NCBI GenBank assembly: GCA_003153575.1
Contig: PLZW01000035.1
Span: 62,001 to 126,000, forward strand
Direction of reading: 5' to 3'
Origin: Acidimicrobiaceae bacterium
GTDB lineage: Bacteria; Actinomycetota; Acidimicrobiia; Acidimicrobiales; RAAP-2
Length of the DNA: 64,000 nt
This document shows, piece after piece, positions 20,670 through 28,933 of this stretch; position 1 is the stretch's first letter, and every line of letters starts with the position of its first letter. The notes beneath the pieces were generated by a model. It had not been told where the DNA came from. It did no database searches and saw only the letters and a program-made list of their open reading frames with translations. The position numbers and the translations under genes were made by a program.

Positions 20670-21800
20670 TCAGCCTCCGGCCAGGCCCATGACCGCCGCC
20701 AGGCCGATGTTGGCGCCGCGCAGGTCGCCCTGGAGGCCGGCCTCCATGCGGTTCATGGCGTAACAGACGGTCAGGTCGGCGTCCTGGTCCATCACGATGA
20801 GCGAACCGCCGTAGCCGCCCCAGAAGCAGGCTCGGGGCCCGATGGGCATCATGCCCGAGCTCAGTCCGTAGCCCATGCCGAAGCGGTACTCGGCCCCGAG
20901 GATCAGGTCGGTGCCGTGGATCTGCTCGTCGAAGATCCGCTCGCACCCGGCCTCCGACAGGAGCCGGACGCCCCGGGCCTGTCCCTTCCCCGCTACGACC
21001 GACTGCACCAGCGCCACCGACAGGGCGTTGCCGTGCCCGTTGGCCGCCGGGATCTCGGCCCTGCGCCACCAGGTCTCCCTCGGGTAGGTGGCGTCCAGCT
21101 TCGGGTTGGTCATGGTCCGGATGACGAGCTCCGACGGCTTGAAGGCCTCCAGGTCGATCGGGGGCGGGGGGATCACCATCGACACCCGGTGGTCCTCCGA
21201 TTCGGGCAGGCCGATGGAGAAGTCGGCACCGAGCGGCTTGGCCACCTCGGAGGCGAACCAGGCACCGATGGTCGTGCCGGTGATGCGCCGGACCACCTCG
21301 CCGATGAGGTAGCCCTGGGTGACGGCGTGGTACCCGGAGGCGGTGCCCGGCTCCCACCACGGCTCCTGGGCGGCCAGGACCGACGTGCACTTGTCCCAGT
21401 CGGCCAGGTCCTCGGGGGCCATCGGCTCGGCCCACCCGGACAGGCCGGCGGTGTGGGACATCAGGTGACGGACCTCGATGGCCTCTTTCCCTTGGGACGC
21501 GAACTCGGGCCAGTAGCGGGCGACCGGCGCATAGAAGTCGAGCTCGCCCCGGTCGGCCAGCATCAGGGCGCACAGGAACGTCATGGTCTTGGTGGTCGAC
21601 CAGACATTGGTGATGGTGTCCTTCTGCCACGGCGCGGTGCCGGCCTCGTCGACCGCGCCGCCCCAGATGTCCACCACCGGTTCGCCGCCGAGCAGGACGG
21701 CGACCGAGGCCCCGACGTCGGTGCCGGCGTCGAGGCTGGCCGACAACGTGGTGGCCACCCCCTCGAACCTCGGTTCCCAGGTCCCCTGGATGTCGGCCAT
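20670..21800 (-). CDS. Serine hydrolase of the class C beta-lactamase / esterase EstB family
   Basis: This 376-residue protein has the SxxK nucleophile motif STTK, the Tyr motif in SGYHAV (YxN position) and a C-terminal GGYGGS in place of KTG. This is the usual pattern of EstB-type esterases and amide hydrolases. There is no signal peptide, so it is probably cytoplasmic. The ATG at 21800 was selected because GGAGGAA lies 8 nt before it; the frame start 15 codons upstream has no such site. Substrate unknown; true beta-lactamase activity is unlikely for a cytoplasmic member. Confidence 0.8.
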   Translation of the reverse strand: MADIQGTWEPRFEGVATTLSASLDAGTDVGASVAVLLGGEPVVDIWGGAVDEAGTAPWQKDTITNVWSTTKTMTFLCALMLADRGELDFYAPVARYWPEFASQGKEAIEVRHLMSHTAGLSGWAEPMAPEDLADWDKCTSVLAAQEPWWEPGTASGYHAVTQGYLIGEVVRRITGTTIGAWFASEVAKPLGADFSIGLPESEDHRVSMVIPPPPIDLEAFKPSELVIRTMTNPKLDATYPRETWWRRAEIPAANGHGNALSVALVQSVVAGKGQARGVRLLSEAGCERIFDEQIHGTDLILGAEYRFGMGYGLSSGMMPIGPRACFWGGYGGSLIVMDQDADLTVCYAMNRMEAGLQGDLRGANIGLAAVMGLAGG

Positions 21801-22001
21801 GGTGGTATTCCTCCCTCGTGCGGCGTTGCCGCCCGATTGTTCCACGGGCGGTGCGCCCGGGACCGGATCGGCGGTTCCGGTGGCCCGGCCGATACCGGAG
21901 CGCCGGGTCCGGTCTACCCCGGCGGCGCCCGGATCCGTGCGCCGGTCCCCGGACCCGACAGCCCGCCTCTGGCGACGTGCCGACGGGTGCCTGGGAACCG
22001 T

Positions 22002-22007
22002 TACCCT
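22002..22007 (+). promoter_or_regulatory. -10 box of greA (leaderless type)
   Basis: TACCCT is followed by 8 nt and the GTG start of greA. The 215-bp gap between the divergent hydrolase and greA otherwise shows no recognised site. Confidence 0.4.
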
Positions 22008-22015
22008 GGTACCTC

Positions 22016-22501
22016 GTGAGTGACACGCCCGACACCCAGCTGACCCGTGACACCTACGAGCGCCTCCGGGCCGAACTCGAGGACCTGACGACGCGCGGCC
22101 GGGTGGAGATCGCCGCCCTCATCGAGACGGCCCGTGCCCTCGGCGACCTGAAGGAGAACGGCGACTACCACGCGGCCAAGGACAGCCAGGGGAAGATGGA
22201 GTCGCGGATCCGCCAGCTCGAGCGCATGCTGAAGACCGCCACCGTGGTCGACGCCGCCGCCACGTCGGACGGCACGGTCGCCCACGGATCCGTCGTCACC
22301 CTCCGCTACGAGGGCGACGACGAGGACGACACCACCGACTACTTCGTCGGCTCCATCGAGGAACGCCAGGGCGACCTGACCGTGGTGTCGCCCGGCTCGC
22401 CGCTCGGCCAGGCCCTGATCGGGCACGCGCCGGGCGAGTCCGTCGAGTACGCCGCCCCCGGCGGCAACCTCCGGGTCGCAATCGTCCGGATCGGAGCCTG
22501 A
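22016..22501 (+). CDS. greA: Transcription elongation factor GreA
   Basis: GreA binds the secondary channel of RNA polymerase and stimulates cleavage of backtracked transcripts. The N-terminal coiled coil carries the acidic tip [39 protein letters not shown], with the conserved ARxxGDLxENxDY. The C-terminal FKBP-like domain ends [18 protein letters not shown]. The GTG at 22016 gives 161 residues. The frame stays open 66 codons further upstream, but that part is Arg/Pro-rich and unrelated. leuC follows after 4 nt. Confidence 0.94.
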   Translation: MSDTPDTQLTRDTYERLRAELEDLTTRGRVEIAALIETARALGDLKENGDYHAAKDSQGKMESRIRQLERMLKTATVVDAAATSDGTVAHGSVVTLRYEGDDEDDTTDYFVGSIEERQGDLTVVSPGSPLGQALIGHAPGESVEYAAPGGNLRVAIVRIGA

Positions 22502-22505
22502 GCAC

Positions 22506-23915
22506 GTGACCGAGCCGCGCACCCTGTCCGAGAAGGTCTGGGACAGCCACGTCGTCCACGCCGGGGGGACCGAGGAGCCCGACCTCCTCTTCATCGACCT
22601 CCACCTAGTCCACGAGGTCACGTCGCCCCAGGCCTTCGACGGCCTGCGGCTGGCCGGCCGCACCGTCCACCGCCCGGACCTCACCATCGCCACCGCCGAT
22701 CACAACGTGCCGACCACCGACATCGACAAGCCCGTGGCCGACCCGGTGTCGGCCAAGCAGCTGTCGGTGCTGAACGCCAACTGCGCCGAGTTCGGGATCA
22801 CCTGCTATCCGATGGGCGACGCCAACCAGGGCATCGTCCACATCATCGGGCCCGAGCAGGGCCTCACCCAACCGGGCATGACCATCGTGTGCGGTGACAG
22901 CCACACCTCGACCCACGGGGCCTTCGGGGCCCTGGCCTTCGGGATCGGGACGAGCGAAGTCGAGCACGTGCTGGCCACCCAGACCCTTCCCCAGCGACGC
23001 CCGGCCACCATGGCCGTCACCATCGACGGCGACCTGCCCGCCGGCGTCACCGCCAAGGACCTCGTGCTGGCCGTCATCGGCCGGATCGGGACGGGTGGTG
23101 GCAGCGGCCACGTCATCGAGTACCGCGGCTCGGCCGTCGAAGGGCTCTCCATGGAGGGCCGCATGACGGTCTGCAACATGTCGATCGAGGGCGGGGCCCG
23201 GGCCGGCATGATCGCCCCCGACGACACCACGTTCGCCTACCTCGAGCACCGGGACCACGCCTCGAAGGGTGTGGCGTGGGAGCAGGCGCTCGACTACTGG
23301 CGGTCGCTGCCGACCGACCCGGCGGCCACCTTCGCCAAAGAGGTCGTGCTGGACGCGACCGGGCTCGCCCCGTACGTCACCTGGGGGACCAACCCGGCCC
23401 AGGTCACCCGCATCGACGGCACGGTGCCCGAACCGGACTCGTTCGACACGCCGGCCGAGCAGGAGGCCGCAGCCCGGGCGCTCGACTACATGGGCCTGGT
23501 GGGAGGCACGCCCCTCGCCGAGGTGGCGGTCGACACCGTCTTCATCGGCTCGTGCACCAACGGGCGGATCGAGGATCTGCGGGCCGCGGCCGACGTGCTG
23601 CGGGGGCGGAAGGTGAAGTCCGGCATGCGGGCCCTCGTCGTTCCCGGCTCGCACCGCGTCAAGGCCCAGGCCGAGACCGAGGGCCTCGACCGGGTCTTCA
23701 CCGACTCGGGCTTCGACTGGCGGGAGCCGGGGTGTTCGATGTGCCTCGCCATGAACCCCGACAAGCTGGCGCCCGGCGAGCGGGCCGCCTCCACCTCCAA
23801 CCGGAACTTCGAGGGTCGCCAGGGCCGCGGTGGGCGCACCCACCTGGTGTCGCCGGCGGTGGCCGCGGCCACCGCCGTGGCCGGCCGGTTCGCCACACCG
23901 GAAGAGCTCAGCTGA
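22506..23915 (+). CDS. leuC: 3-isopropylmalate dehydratase large subunit
   Basis: LeuC carries the [4Fe-4S] cluster of isopropylmalate isomerase in leucine synthesis and pairs with LeuD. Cluster ligands are visible in [13 protein letters not shown] and in the [11 protein letters not shown] segment. The N-terminus [12 protein letters not shown] and [31 protein letters not shown] are characteristic. The length is 469 residues. The gene starts with GTG 4 nt after greA and shares one base with leuD (TGATG), so greA, leuC and leuD probably form one transcript. Confidence 0.96.
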   Translation: MTEPRTLSEKVWDSHVVHAGGTEEPDLLFIDLHLVHEVTSPQAFDGLRLAGRTVHRPDLTIATADHNVPTTDIDKPVADPVSAKQLSVLNANCAEFGITCYPMGDANQGIVHIIGPEQGLTQPGMTIVCGDSHTSTHGAFGALAFGIGTSEVEHVLATQTLPQRRPATMAVTIDGDLPAGVTAKDLVLAVIGRIGTGGGSGHVIEYRGSAVEGLSMEGRMTVCNMSIEGGARAGMIAPDDTTFAYLEHRDHASKGVAWEQALDYWRSLPTDPAATFAKEVVLDATGLAPYVTWGTNPAQVTRIDGTVPEPDSFDTPAEQEAAARALDYMGLVGGTPLAEVAVDTVFIGSCTNGRIEDLRAAADVLRGRKVKSGMRALVVPGSHRVKAQAETEGLDRVFTDSGFDWREPGCSMCLAMNPDKLAPGERAASTSNRNFEGRQGRGGRTHLVSPAVAAATAVAGRFATPEELS

Positions 23916-24508
23916 TGGACGCCGTGCAGATGGTGACCGGTCGCGGCGTGCCACTCGACCGTTCGGACGTGGACACCGACCAGATCATCCCGTCGGACTG
24001 GCTGAAGCGGGTCGAACGCACCGGGTTCGGCGCCGGACTGTTCAGCGAGTGGCGCGACGACCGCGACTTCGTGCTCAATCACGAGGAGTACGCCGGAGCC
24101 ACCATCCTGGTGGCCGGGCCCAACTTCGGCACCGGATCGTCACGGGAGCACGCCGTGTGGGCGCTGCAGGACTACGGCTTCGCCGCCGTCGTCTCCCCGG
24201 GGTTCGCCGACATCTTCCGCAACAACTGCACGAAGTCGGGACTGGTACCGGTGCAGGTTGACCCGGCCGTCGGGCGGGCCCTCCTCGACGCCCTCATCGC
24301 GGACCCGGGTCTCGAGATCACCATCGACGTCGAACGGGGGACCCTCGACGCGCCGGCCGCCGGCATCGAGACGACGTTCCCGATGGACGAATTCACCCGG
24401 GCCCGCCTCCTCAACGGTTGGGACGACATCGGGCTGTCCCTGCGGCACGAGGACGAGATCGTGGCCTACGAGGCGGGCCGGCAGACCTGGCTGCCCACCA
24501 CCGTCTAA
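23915..24508 (+). CDS. leuD: 3-isopropylmalate dehydratase small subunit
   Basis: This is the swivel-domain partner of LeuC. Motifs include DVDTDQIIPSDWLKR, GPNFGTGSSREHAVWAL and FRNNCTKSGL. The length is 197 residues. Its ATG overlaps the leuC stop by one base. Confidence 0.96.
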   Translation: MDAVQMVTGRGVPLDRSDVDTDQIIPSDWLKRVERTGFGAGLFSEWRDDRDFVLNHEEYAGATILVAGPNFGTGSSREHAVWALQDYGFAAVVSPGFADIFRNNCTKSGLVPVQVDPAVGRALLDALIADPGLEITIDVERGTLDAPAAGIETTFPMDEFTRARLLNGWDDIGLSLRHEDEIVAYEAGRQTWLPTTV

Positions 24509-24585
24509 CTGGCGCGTCCGCCGTCCGGCATCTGCCCGCGGCGCGGGCGCGGGACGCTGAGGTCCCGGTGCTGGGGGTTCGCCCT

Positions 24586-24621
24586 ACGGGGGCGCAACCG
24601 ACTAGTCGGTGCGACCTCCCC
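24586..24621 (+). terminator. GC-rich hairpin after leuCD
   Basis: A stem of GGGGGCGCaACCG against CGGTGCGaCCTCCCC encloses an ACTAGT loop. Its core is the perfect palindrome ACCGACTAGTCGGT (24597-24610). There is no U-tract. It may terminate the greA-leuCD transcript or be a protein-binding site. Confidence 0.4.
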
Positions 24622-24886
24622 GGAGGACGGAGAGCCCGCCGGGTCCCCGGCGCCGACCACCACGAGGGGCAGGGGGGCAGCCAACGTCGGGGAACCCGGA
24701 GGATTGGGAGATGCGGGTCACTCCCCTGCGCCCGCACCCTCGAACTGTTGCCGCCCGCTGGGCGACCGATGTGTCACGCGGAGTGTTATTCCGCCTTGGA
24801 GAATGACCATACACGAATGGGAATCCCGGCACAGGGACGCTTGCCCAGGAACGGGCCGCCGTCATGACCACGTCAGGTTTGCCCTG

Positions 24887-24892
24887 CATACT
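24887..24892 (+). promoter_or_regulatory. -10 box of the cytochrome-like gene (leaderless type)
   Basis: CATACT is followed by GGAAGG and then directly by the ATG at 24899. The GGAAGG is too close to act as a Shine-Dalgarno sequence, so a leaderless start is the better reading. Confidence 0.45.
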
Positions 24893-24898
24893 GGAAGG

Positions 24899-25567
24899 AT
24901 GCCGCCCCGGACGCCGACCGCCCGTCGACGCCGCCCCTCCGGGGGTACTGACCGGTCCGAGCGTGGGATCGACGACAATTCGCTGGGCGGGCCGGAGGGC
25001 AATGCCCGGCTGACGGGCATGACCGCCGCTGTGCTCCTCGTGCTCCTGGCGGCCGAGGGCCTGACCCTCCTGCAGGTGCACTCCCTCATCACCCCGCACG
25101 TGGTGATCGGCATGGTGCTGGTGCCGTTCGTGGCCGTCAAGATGGCCTCGACCTCTTGGCGCATGGCCAAGTACTACCTGGGCTCGCCCCCCTACCTCGC
25201 CCGCGGGGCACCGCCGCTGCTCCTCCGCCTCCTCGGCCCGGTCGTGGTGCTCGCGACGGTGGCCGTCTTCGCGTCGGGGATCGCCCTGCTGCTGGTGCCC
25301 CATTCGTGGCGCTCGTCGATGTTCTTCCTGCACAAGGTCACGTTCGTCCTATGGTTCGGGGCCATGGCCGTCCACGTGCTCGGTCACGTGCTCGACACCA
25401 GCAAGCTGGCGCCGGCCGACTTCGTCGCCCGGACACGGTCCCAGGTGCGCGGCGCCGGGGCCCGCCTGTGGGCGCTGGCCGCCTCCCTCGTCGTCGGCAT
25501 CCTGCTCGCCGTGGCCATGGCCCCGACGATCGGGCCGTGGGTGGCCACCGGCGGCAGGGGCGGCTGA
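24899..25567 (+). CDS. Putative b-type cytochrome-like membrane protein (four to five helices)
   Basis: This 222-residue protein has hydrophobic helices at about residues 41-60, 66-84, 110-134, 144-164 and 188-207, after a basic 35-residue N-terminus. Histidines sit at helix ends in pairs (His61/His67, and His145 with His159/His163), a layout typical of small membrane cytochromes b such as the DUF4405 or cytochrome b561-like families. This makes heme binding plausible but not shown. It stops 28 bp before the response regulator and points the same way as the electron-transfer operon at 27.6-31.6 kb, so it may belong to the same system. A pure membrane-protein annotation without heme is the alternative. 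Confidence 0.6.
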   Translation: MPPRTPTARRRRPSGGTDRSERGIDDNSLGGPEGNARLTGMTAAVLLVLLAAEGLTLLQVHSLITPHVVIGMVLVPFVAVKMASTSWRMAKYYLGSPPYLARGAPPLLLRLLGPVVVLATVAVFASGIALLLVPHSWRSSMFFLHKVTFVLWFGAMAVHVLGHVLDTSKLAPADFVARTRSQVRGAGARLWALAASLVVGILLAVAMAPTIGPWVATGGRGG

Positions 25568-25595
25568 TCCATTCCGTGGGTCACAATGACCACCG

Positions 25596-26264
25596 ATGAG
25601 AGTGCTGGTTGCCGAAGACGACGCCGGCCTGCGCTCGGTCCTCGAGCGGGGCCTGCGTGAGCACGGCTACGCCGTCGACGGCGTCGTCGACGGCGACGCC
25701 GCCCTCTCCTACCTGCGCTCCTACACCTACGAGGTGGTCGTACTCGACTGGCGGATGCCCTCCACTACCGGGATCGAGGTGCTCCGATCCATGCGGGCCC
25801 GTGGCGACCGGACCCCGGTGCTGATGCTGACGGCCCGGGACACCACCGGGGACCGGGTGGAGGGCCTCAACGAGGGCGCCGACGACTACCTGGTGAAGCC
25901 CTTCTCCTTCGCCGAACTGCTGGCCCGCCTGTCGGCGCTTCAGCGACGGCCCCCGCTGACCCTGGCCCCCGTGCTGGCCTGCGGCGACCTGACCTTCGAC
26001 CCGGCCACGCGTCTGGCCTCCCGCGGCGACGAGCCGCTGAACTTGACGGCCATCGAGTCCGGCCTCCTCGAGCTGTTGCTGCGCCGGTCGCCCGCCCCGG
26101 TCAACCGCCAGACCATCGCCCTCCAGGTATGGCCCGATGAGGCCGACGCGGTCGGCTCCAACACCATCGACGTCCACATGGGACGGCTCCGGGCCAAGCT
26201 GGCCGGCAGCACGGCCGCCATCGAGACTGTCCGCGGCTTCGGCTACCGGATCGTGCCCGGATGA
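25596..26264 (+). CDS. OmpR/PhoB-family response regulator
   Basis: This transcription factor is controlled by phosphorylation. The receiver domain (residues 1-115) carries the acidic pair Asp8/Asp9, the phospho-acceptor Asp51 in VVVLDWRMPS, a Thr in MLTARD and the Lys in VKPF. The C-terminal winged helix (about 128-220) includes EVWP-like LQVWPDEADAVGSNTIDVHMGRLRAKL and ends TVRGFGYRI. The 222-residue length is normal. The stop overlaps the kinase start by 4 nt. The likely targets are the 11-nt direct repeats at 27555-27587 in front of the adjacent redox operon (inference). Confidence 0.92.
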   Translation: MRVLVAEDDAGLRSVLERGLREHGYAVDGVVDGDAALSYLRSYTYEVVVLDWRMPSTTGIEVLRSMRARGDRTPVLMLTARDTTGDRVEGLNEGADDYLVKPFSFAELLARLSALQRRPPLTLAPVLACGDLTFDPATRLASRGDEPLNLTAIESGLLELLLRRSPAPVNRQTIALQVWPDEADAVGSNTIDVHMGRLRAKLAGSTAAIETVRGFGYRIVPG

Positions 26265-27511
26265 GGCGTCCCGACGACCGCTGGGTGCACGCCGCCAAAG
26301 TGGCCCTGGCCGCCACCGCCGTCGTGGGTGCCGTCGCCCTGCTGCTGGTGCTCGCCGTCAACACCCTGATCGAGCGCAACCTCGCCCGCGACATCGACAA
26401 TCGGCTGGCCACAGTGTTGTCGGCCGACGCCGCGGCACCGCCCGGGTCGATCGTGCCCTCATCGGGGCGGCACGGCGGCGACGTCGACGACGTCCCCGCC
26501 TTCGTGTGGCGGGTCGGGCCCACCGGGCAGGTCACCGCATTGAGCGTGGGGGCACCCGAACTCCCCGCCCACGAATGGCAGGCCGGAACCGTCTCCATGC
26601 CCACCGGTGGTGGCACCTTCCGCTATGCGGCGGTGCCGTCGCAGGGCGGATGGCTGGTGGCCGGCGAGAGCGTGGCCCGCGCCCACGACGCGCGGGGCGA
26701 CCTGTGGGCCGTCGAGCTGGCACTGGGCGCGCTGCTCCTGGTCGTGACCTTCGTCGGGTCCTTCATCGTCGGCCTGCGGGCGTCGGCCCCGATCGAGCAG
26801 ATCCGACGTCGCCAGGCCGAGTTCACTGCGGACGCCAGCCACGAGCTCCGCACCCCGCTGAGCGTGATCGAGGCCGAGGTCGAACTGGCGCTGGGCCGGC
26901 GACGCGATTCGGCCGAGTACCGCTCCACCCTCGAGCGGATCGGCTCCGAGAGCCACCGCCTGCACGCCATCGTCGACGACCTCCTCTGGTTGGCCCGGTC
27001 CGACGGCCGCAGCCCAGACTCGGACCAGGCGGGCATCTTCGACGTGTCCGAGGCGGTGGCCACCGCGGCGATCCGGTTCCGGGCGGTCGCCGAGGCCGGG
27101 TCGTTCTCCCTCACGACCCACACGTGCACCCCGGGCGCGGCGCGAGTCAGAGGGGACCAGGAAGGGATCGACCGCCTGGTCACTGTCCTGGTGGACAACG
27201 CCTGCAAGTACGCCGGAGCCGGTGGGGCCGTCGAGGTGCGGGTCACCGCCTCCGGTGGCCGGGTGCTCCTGTCCGTCGACGATTCCGGGCCCGGGATTCC
27301 CGAAGCCGACCGCGCCCGGGTGTTCGACCGCTTCCACCGGTCCGACCAGGGACCGGACGGGACGGGGCTGGGGCTGGCCATCGCCGATGCCGTTGTGCGC
27401 TCGACATCGGGGACGTGGTCGGTGACCGACTCGCCACTCGGCGGCGCCCACTTCGGGGTCACCTGGCGACAGGATGCCCGGGTGGCGATGGTGCAGCCTG
27501 TGCCCGCCTGA
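26261..27511 (+). CDS. Sensor histidine kinase
   Basis: This is the membrane partner of the preceding regulator. A first helix at about residues 12-34, an extracytoplasmic sensor loop of about 110 residues and a second helix at about 149-172 lead to a HisKA domain with the phospho-acceptor His194 in DASHELRTPLS. The HATPase domain then shows VDNACKY (N box), DSGPGIP (G1) and GTGLGLAI (G2). There is no clear HAMP domain. The sensor loop is short and matches no ligand domain that I recognise. It is translationally coupled to the regulator. The signal is unknown, and the context suggests a redox or metal cue. Confidence 0.9.
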   Translation: MRRPDDRWVHAAKVALAATAVVGAVALLLVLAVNTLIERNLARDIDNRLATVLSADAAAPPGSIVPSSGRHGGDVDDVPAFVWRVGPTGQVTALSVGAPELPAHEWQAGTVSMPTGGGTFRYAAVPSQGGWLVAGESVARAHDARGDLWAVELALGALLLVVTFVGSFIVGLRASAPIEQIRRRQAEFTADASHELRTPLSVIEAEVELALGRRRDSAEYRSTLERIGSESHRLHAIVDDLLWLARSDGRSPDSDQAGIFDVSEAVATAAIRFRAVAEAGSFSLTTHTCTPGAARVRGDQEGIDRLVTVLVDNACKYAGAGGAVEVRVTASGGRVLLSVDDSGPGIPEADRARVFDRFHRSDQGPDGTGLGLAIADAVVRSTSGTWSVTDSPLGGAHFGVTWRQDARVAMVQPVPA

Positions 27512-27547
27512 AGGACCGGGAGCCGGCCGGGGGATCTGCCATCCCGC

Positions 27548-27587
27548 AACCAGATTCTCATCTGGTTCTTATCTTCCGTTCATATGG
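27548..27587 (+). promoter_or_regulatory. Operator region: three 11-nt direct repeats and an overlapping inverted repeat
   Basis: Three consecutive 11-nt units, TTCTCATCTGG (27555-27565), TTCTTATCTTC (27566-27576) and CGTTCATATGG (27577-27587), lie on one face of the helix as OmpR/PhoB-type sites do. They end 17 bp before the TAGCCT -10 box, so they overlap the -35 position, as class II activator sites do. The first unit also takes part in a perfect inverted repeat, AACCAGAT-tctc-ATCTGGTT (27548-27567). The natural ligand would be the response regulator encoded 1.3 kb upstream (inference). Confidence 0.6.
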
Positions 27588-27604
27588 CTGTCAGGTTCGC
27601 TCCG

Positions 27605-27610
27605 TAGCCT
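27605..27610 (+). promoter_or_regulatory. -10 box of the electron-transfer operon (leaderless type)
   Basis: TAGCCT is followed by 7 nt and the ATG at 27618. No Shine-Dalgarno sequence is visible. Confidence 0.5.
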
Positions 27611-27617
27611 GGGGTGC

Positions 27618-27971
27618 ATGAGCACGCCTCGACGCGCCACCCCAGCGAGACGCCCCGACCCGACCCGTGCCGCGCGCCTCCAGCGCGATGCCAGCCTCGA
27701 GCGCGCCCGGTCGGTGACCAAGGGCATCGCCTTGGGCTCGGTGGCCGCAGTGGCCGTGACCGGCGTCTACCTCAGTCAGGCGCTCCCGGGCCACGCCGCC
27801 ACGAGCGTCAGCTCCACGAGCGGGGCGGCCACGCCCGCCAGCTCCCCGGCCGCCGCCTCGTCGGGCGGCGGCGGCACCGTCCAGACCCCGTCGAACGCCG
27901 CACCGTCGGCACCCGCGTACACGCCGGCTCCTGCCTACCAGGCGCCGGTCGTGAGCAGCGGATCGAGTTGA
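27618..27971 (+). CDS. Small membrane-anchored Ala/Pro/Ser-rich protein, first gene of the redox operon
   Basis: This 117-residue protein has a basic N-terminus (about 35 residues rich in Arg), one hydrophobic segment at about 38-58 (VTKGIALGSVAAVAVTGVYLSQALPG) and then a low-complexity extracytoplasmic tail of Ser, Gly, Ala, Pro and Tyr. It has no Cys, no His cluster and no FMN-binding motif. No function is recognised; an anchor or spacer for an extracytoplasmic partner is a guess. The ATG at 27618 follows the -10 box by 7 nt. The stop overlaps the TTG start of apbE by 4 nt (TTGA), so the two are translationally coupled. Confidence 0.75.
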   Translation: MSTPRRATPARRPDPTRAARLQRDASLERARSVTKGIALGSVAAVAVTGVYLSQALPGHAATSVSSTSGAATPASSPAAASSGGGGTVQTPSNAAPSAPAYTPAPAYQAPVVSSGSS

Positions 27972-28933
27972 GCCGGACCGTACCGGTCACCGACCGGGCG
28001 GCCCGTCTCGGCGCCCACCGCACGTTCCGCTGGTCCACCCGGATCGAGGTGGTGGTGACCGACCCCTCCGTCGTCGTGGCCGCGGCGCGCCTCCTCGACG
28101 GCGTGCTGGACCGGGTCGAGGCCGCGGCCAGCCGCTTCCGCGACGACTCCGAGGTCGGCCGCCTGAGCCGCGCCGGAGGGAGAACCACCCCGGTCTCCCC
28201 CGACCTGGTCGACCTGCTCGAGGTGGCCCTGCGGGCCGCTGCGCAGACCGACGGCGCCGTCGACCCGACCGTCGGGTCCGCCCTGTGCCGCCTCGGTTAC
28301 GACCGCGACTTCGACGCACTGGGCCCCGACGTGGACGGGCAGCTGCCTACGGCCGCCCCGGTGCCGGGATGGCGATCGGTCGGGCTCGACGCCGGGGCCG
28401 GCACCGTCACCGTCCCGGCCGGCACGGTGCTCGACCTCGGCGCCACGGCCAAGGCCTGGGCCGCGGACCGGGCCGCCGACGTGATCGCCACCCGCCTGCG
28501 CTGCGGCGTCCTGGTGTCCCTGGGCGGCGACCTCGCCGTCCGTTCGGCACCGGCCGGCGGGTTCACCGTGGGCGTTGCGGACATCTGCGGTGACCCGGAC
28601 GCCCCGACCGCGGTCTCGATCGTGTCGGGGGGGCTGGCCACCTCGGGCATCGGCAACCGGCACTGGCTGCTGGGCGGCACCCCGGTGCACCACATCGTCG
28701 ACCCGATGACCGGGCTGCCCGTGGAGACGCCGTGGCGCACCGTGACGGTCGCCGCCGCCTCGGCGGTCGACGCCAACACGGCCTCCACCGCCTCCCTGGT
28801 GCTGGGCGGGGCCGCTCCGGCATGGCTGGGCGACCGGGCCCTGCCCGCCCGCCTTGTGGCCCACGACGGGACGGTCACGACCGTCGCCGGTTGGCCCGAC
28901 GACCCGGCGGCCACTGGAAGCGGCGGAGGATGA
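27968..28933 (+). CDS. apbE: FAD:protein FMN transferase (ApbE family)
   Basis: ApbE enzymes attach FMN covalently to Thr/Ser of extracytoplasmic flavoproteins, using FAD and Mg2+. The 321-residue frame shows GAVDPTVG, LDLGATAKAWAADRAAD (the KG/KAWAAD motif), VSLGGDLAV, ATSGIGNRHW and HHIVDPMTGLPV with the metal-binding Asp, followed by DANTASTASLVLG. All these are ApbE hallmarks. No signal peptide or lipobox is seen, which is unusual and suggests a cytoplasmic form. The TTG at 27968 is the only start that keeps the conserved N-terminal region, and it overlaps the previous stop. No FMN-binding-domain target is encoded in this operon, so its substrate is unclear. Confidence 0.85.
   Translation: MSRTVPVTDRAARLGAHRTFRWSTRIEVVVTDPSVVVAAARLLDGVLDRVEAAASRFRDDSEVGRLSRAGGRTTPVSPDLVDLLEVALRAAAQTDGAVDPTVGSALCRLGYDRDFDALGPDVDGQLPTAAPVPGWRSVGLDAGAGTVTVPAGTVLDLGATAKAWAADRAADVIATRLRCGVLVSLGGDLAVRSAPAGGFTVGVADICGDPDAPTAVSIVSGGLATSGIGNRHWLLGGTPVHHIVDPMTGLPVETPWRTVTVAAASAVDANTASTASLVLGGAAPAWLGDRALPARLVAHDGTVTTVAGWPDDPAATGSGGG

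Larger units (their letters stand above)
24509..24898. other. 390-bp intergenic region between leuD and the cytochrome-like gene
   Basis: No convincing gene is present on either strand; the open frames here are antisense shadow or lack start signals. The left part is a GC-rich block full of inverted repeats, including the 14-bp palindrome at 24597-24610. The right part (about 24750-24898) is more AT-rich and ends in the CATACT box of the next gene. A structured RNA is conceivable, but I cannot match a known riboswitch consensus. Confidence 0.5.

Noticed and set aside
20670-21800. Serine hydrolase as a true beta-lactamase
   Set aside because: No signal peptide and no KTG motif; EstB-type esterase fits better.
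24560-24625. Possible tRNA or riboswitch in the leuD downstream region because of GGGGGTTCGCCC
   Set aside because: No acceptor-stem pairing or anticodon arm can be drawn and no known riboswitch core is matched; simple GC-rich hairpins explain it.
25596-27511. Two-component pair as PhoP/PhoR of the nearby Pst locus
   Set aside because: It is not adjacent to the pst genes, the repeats next to it (TTCTCAT type) differ from the PHO box in front of pstC, and its own direction and coupling point to the redox operon.
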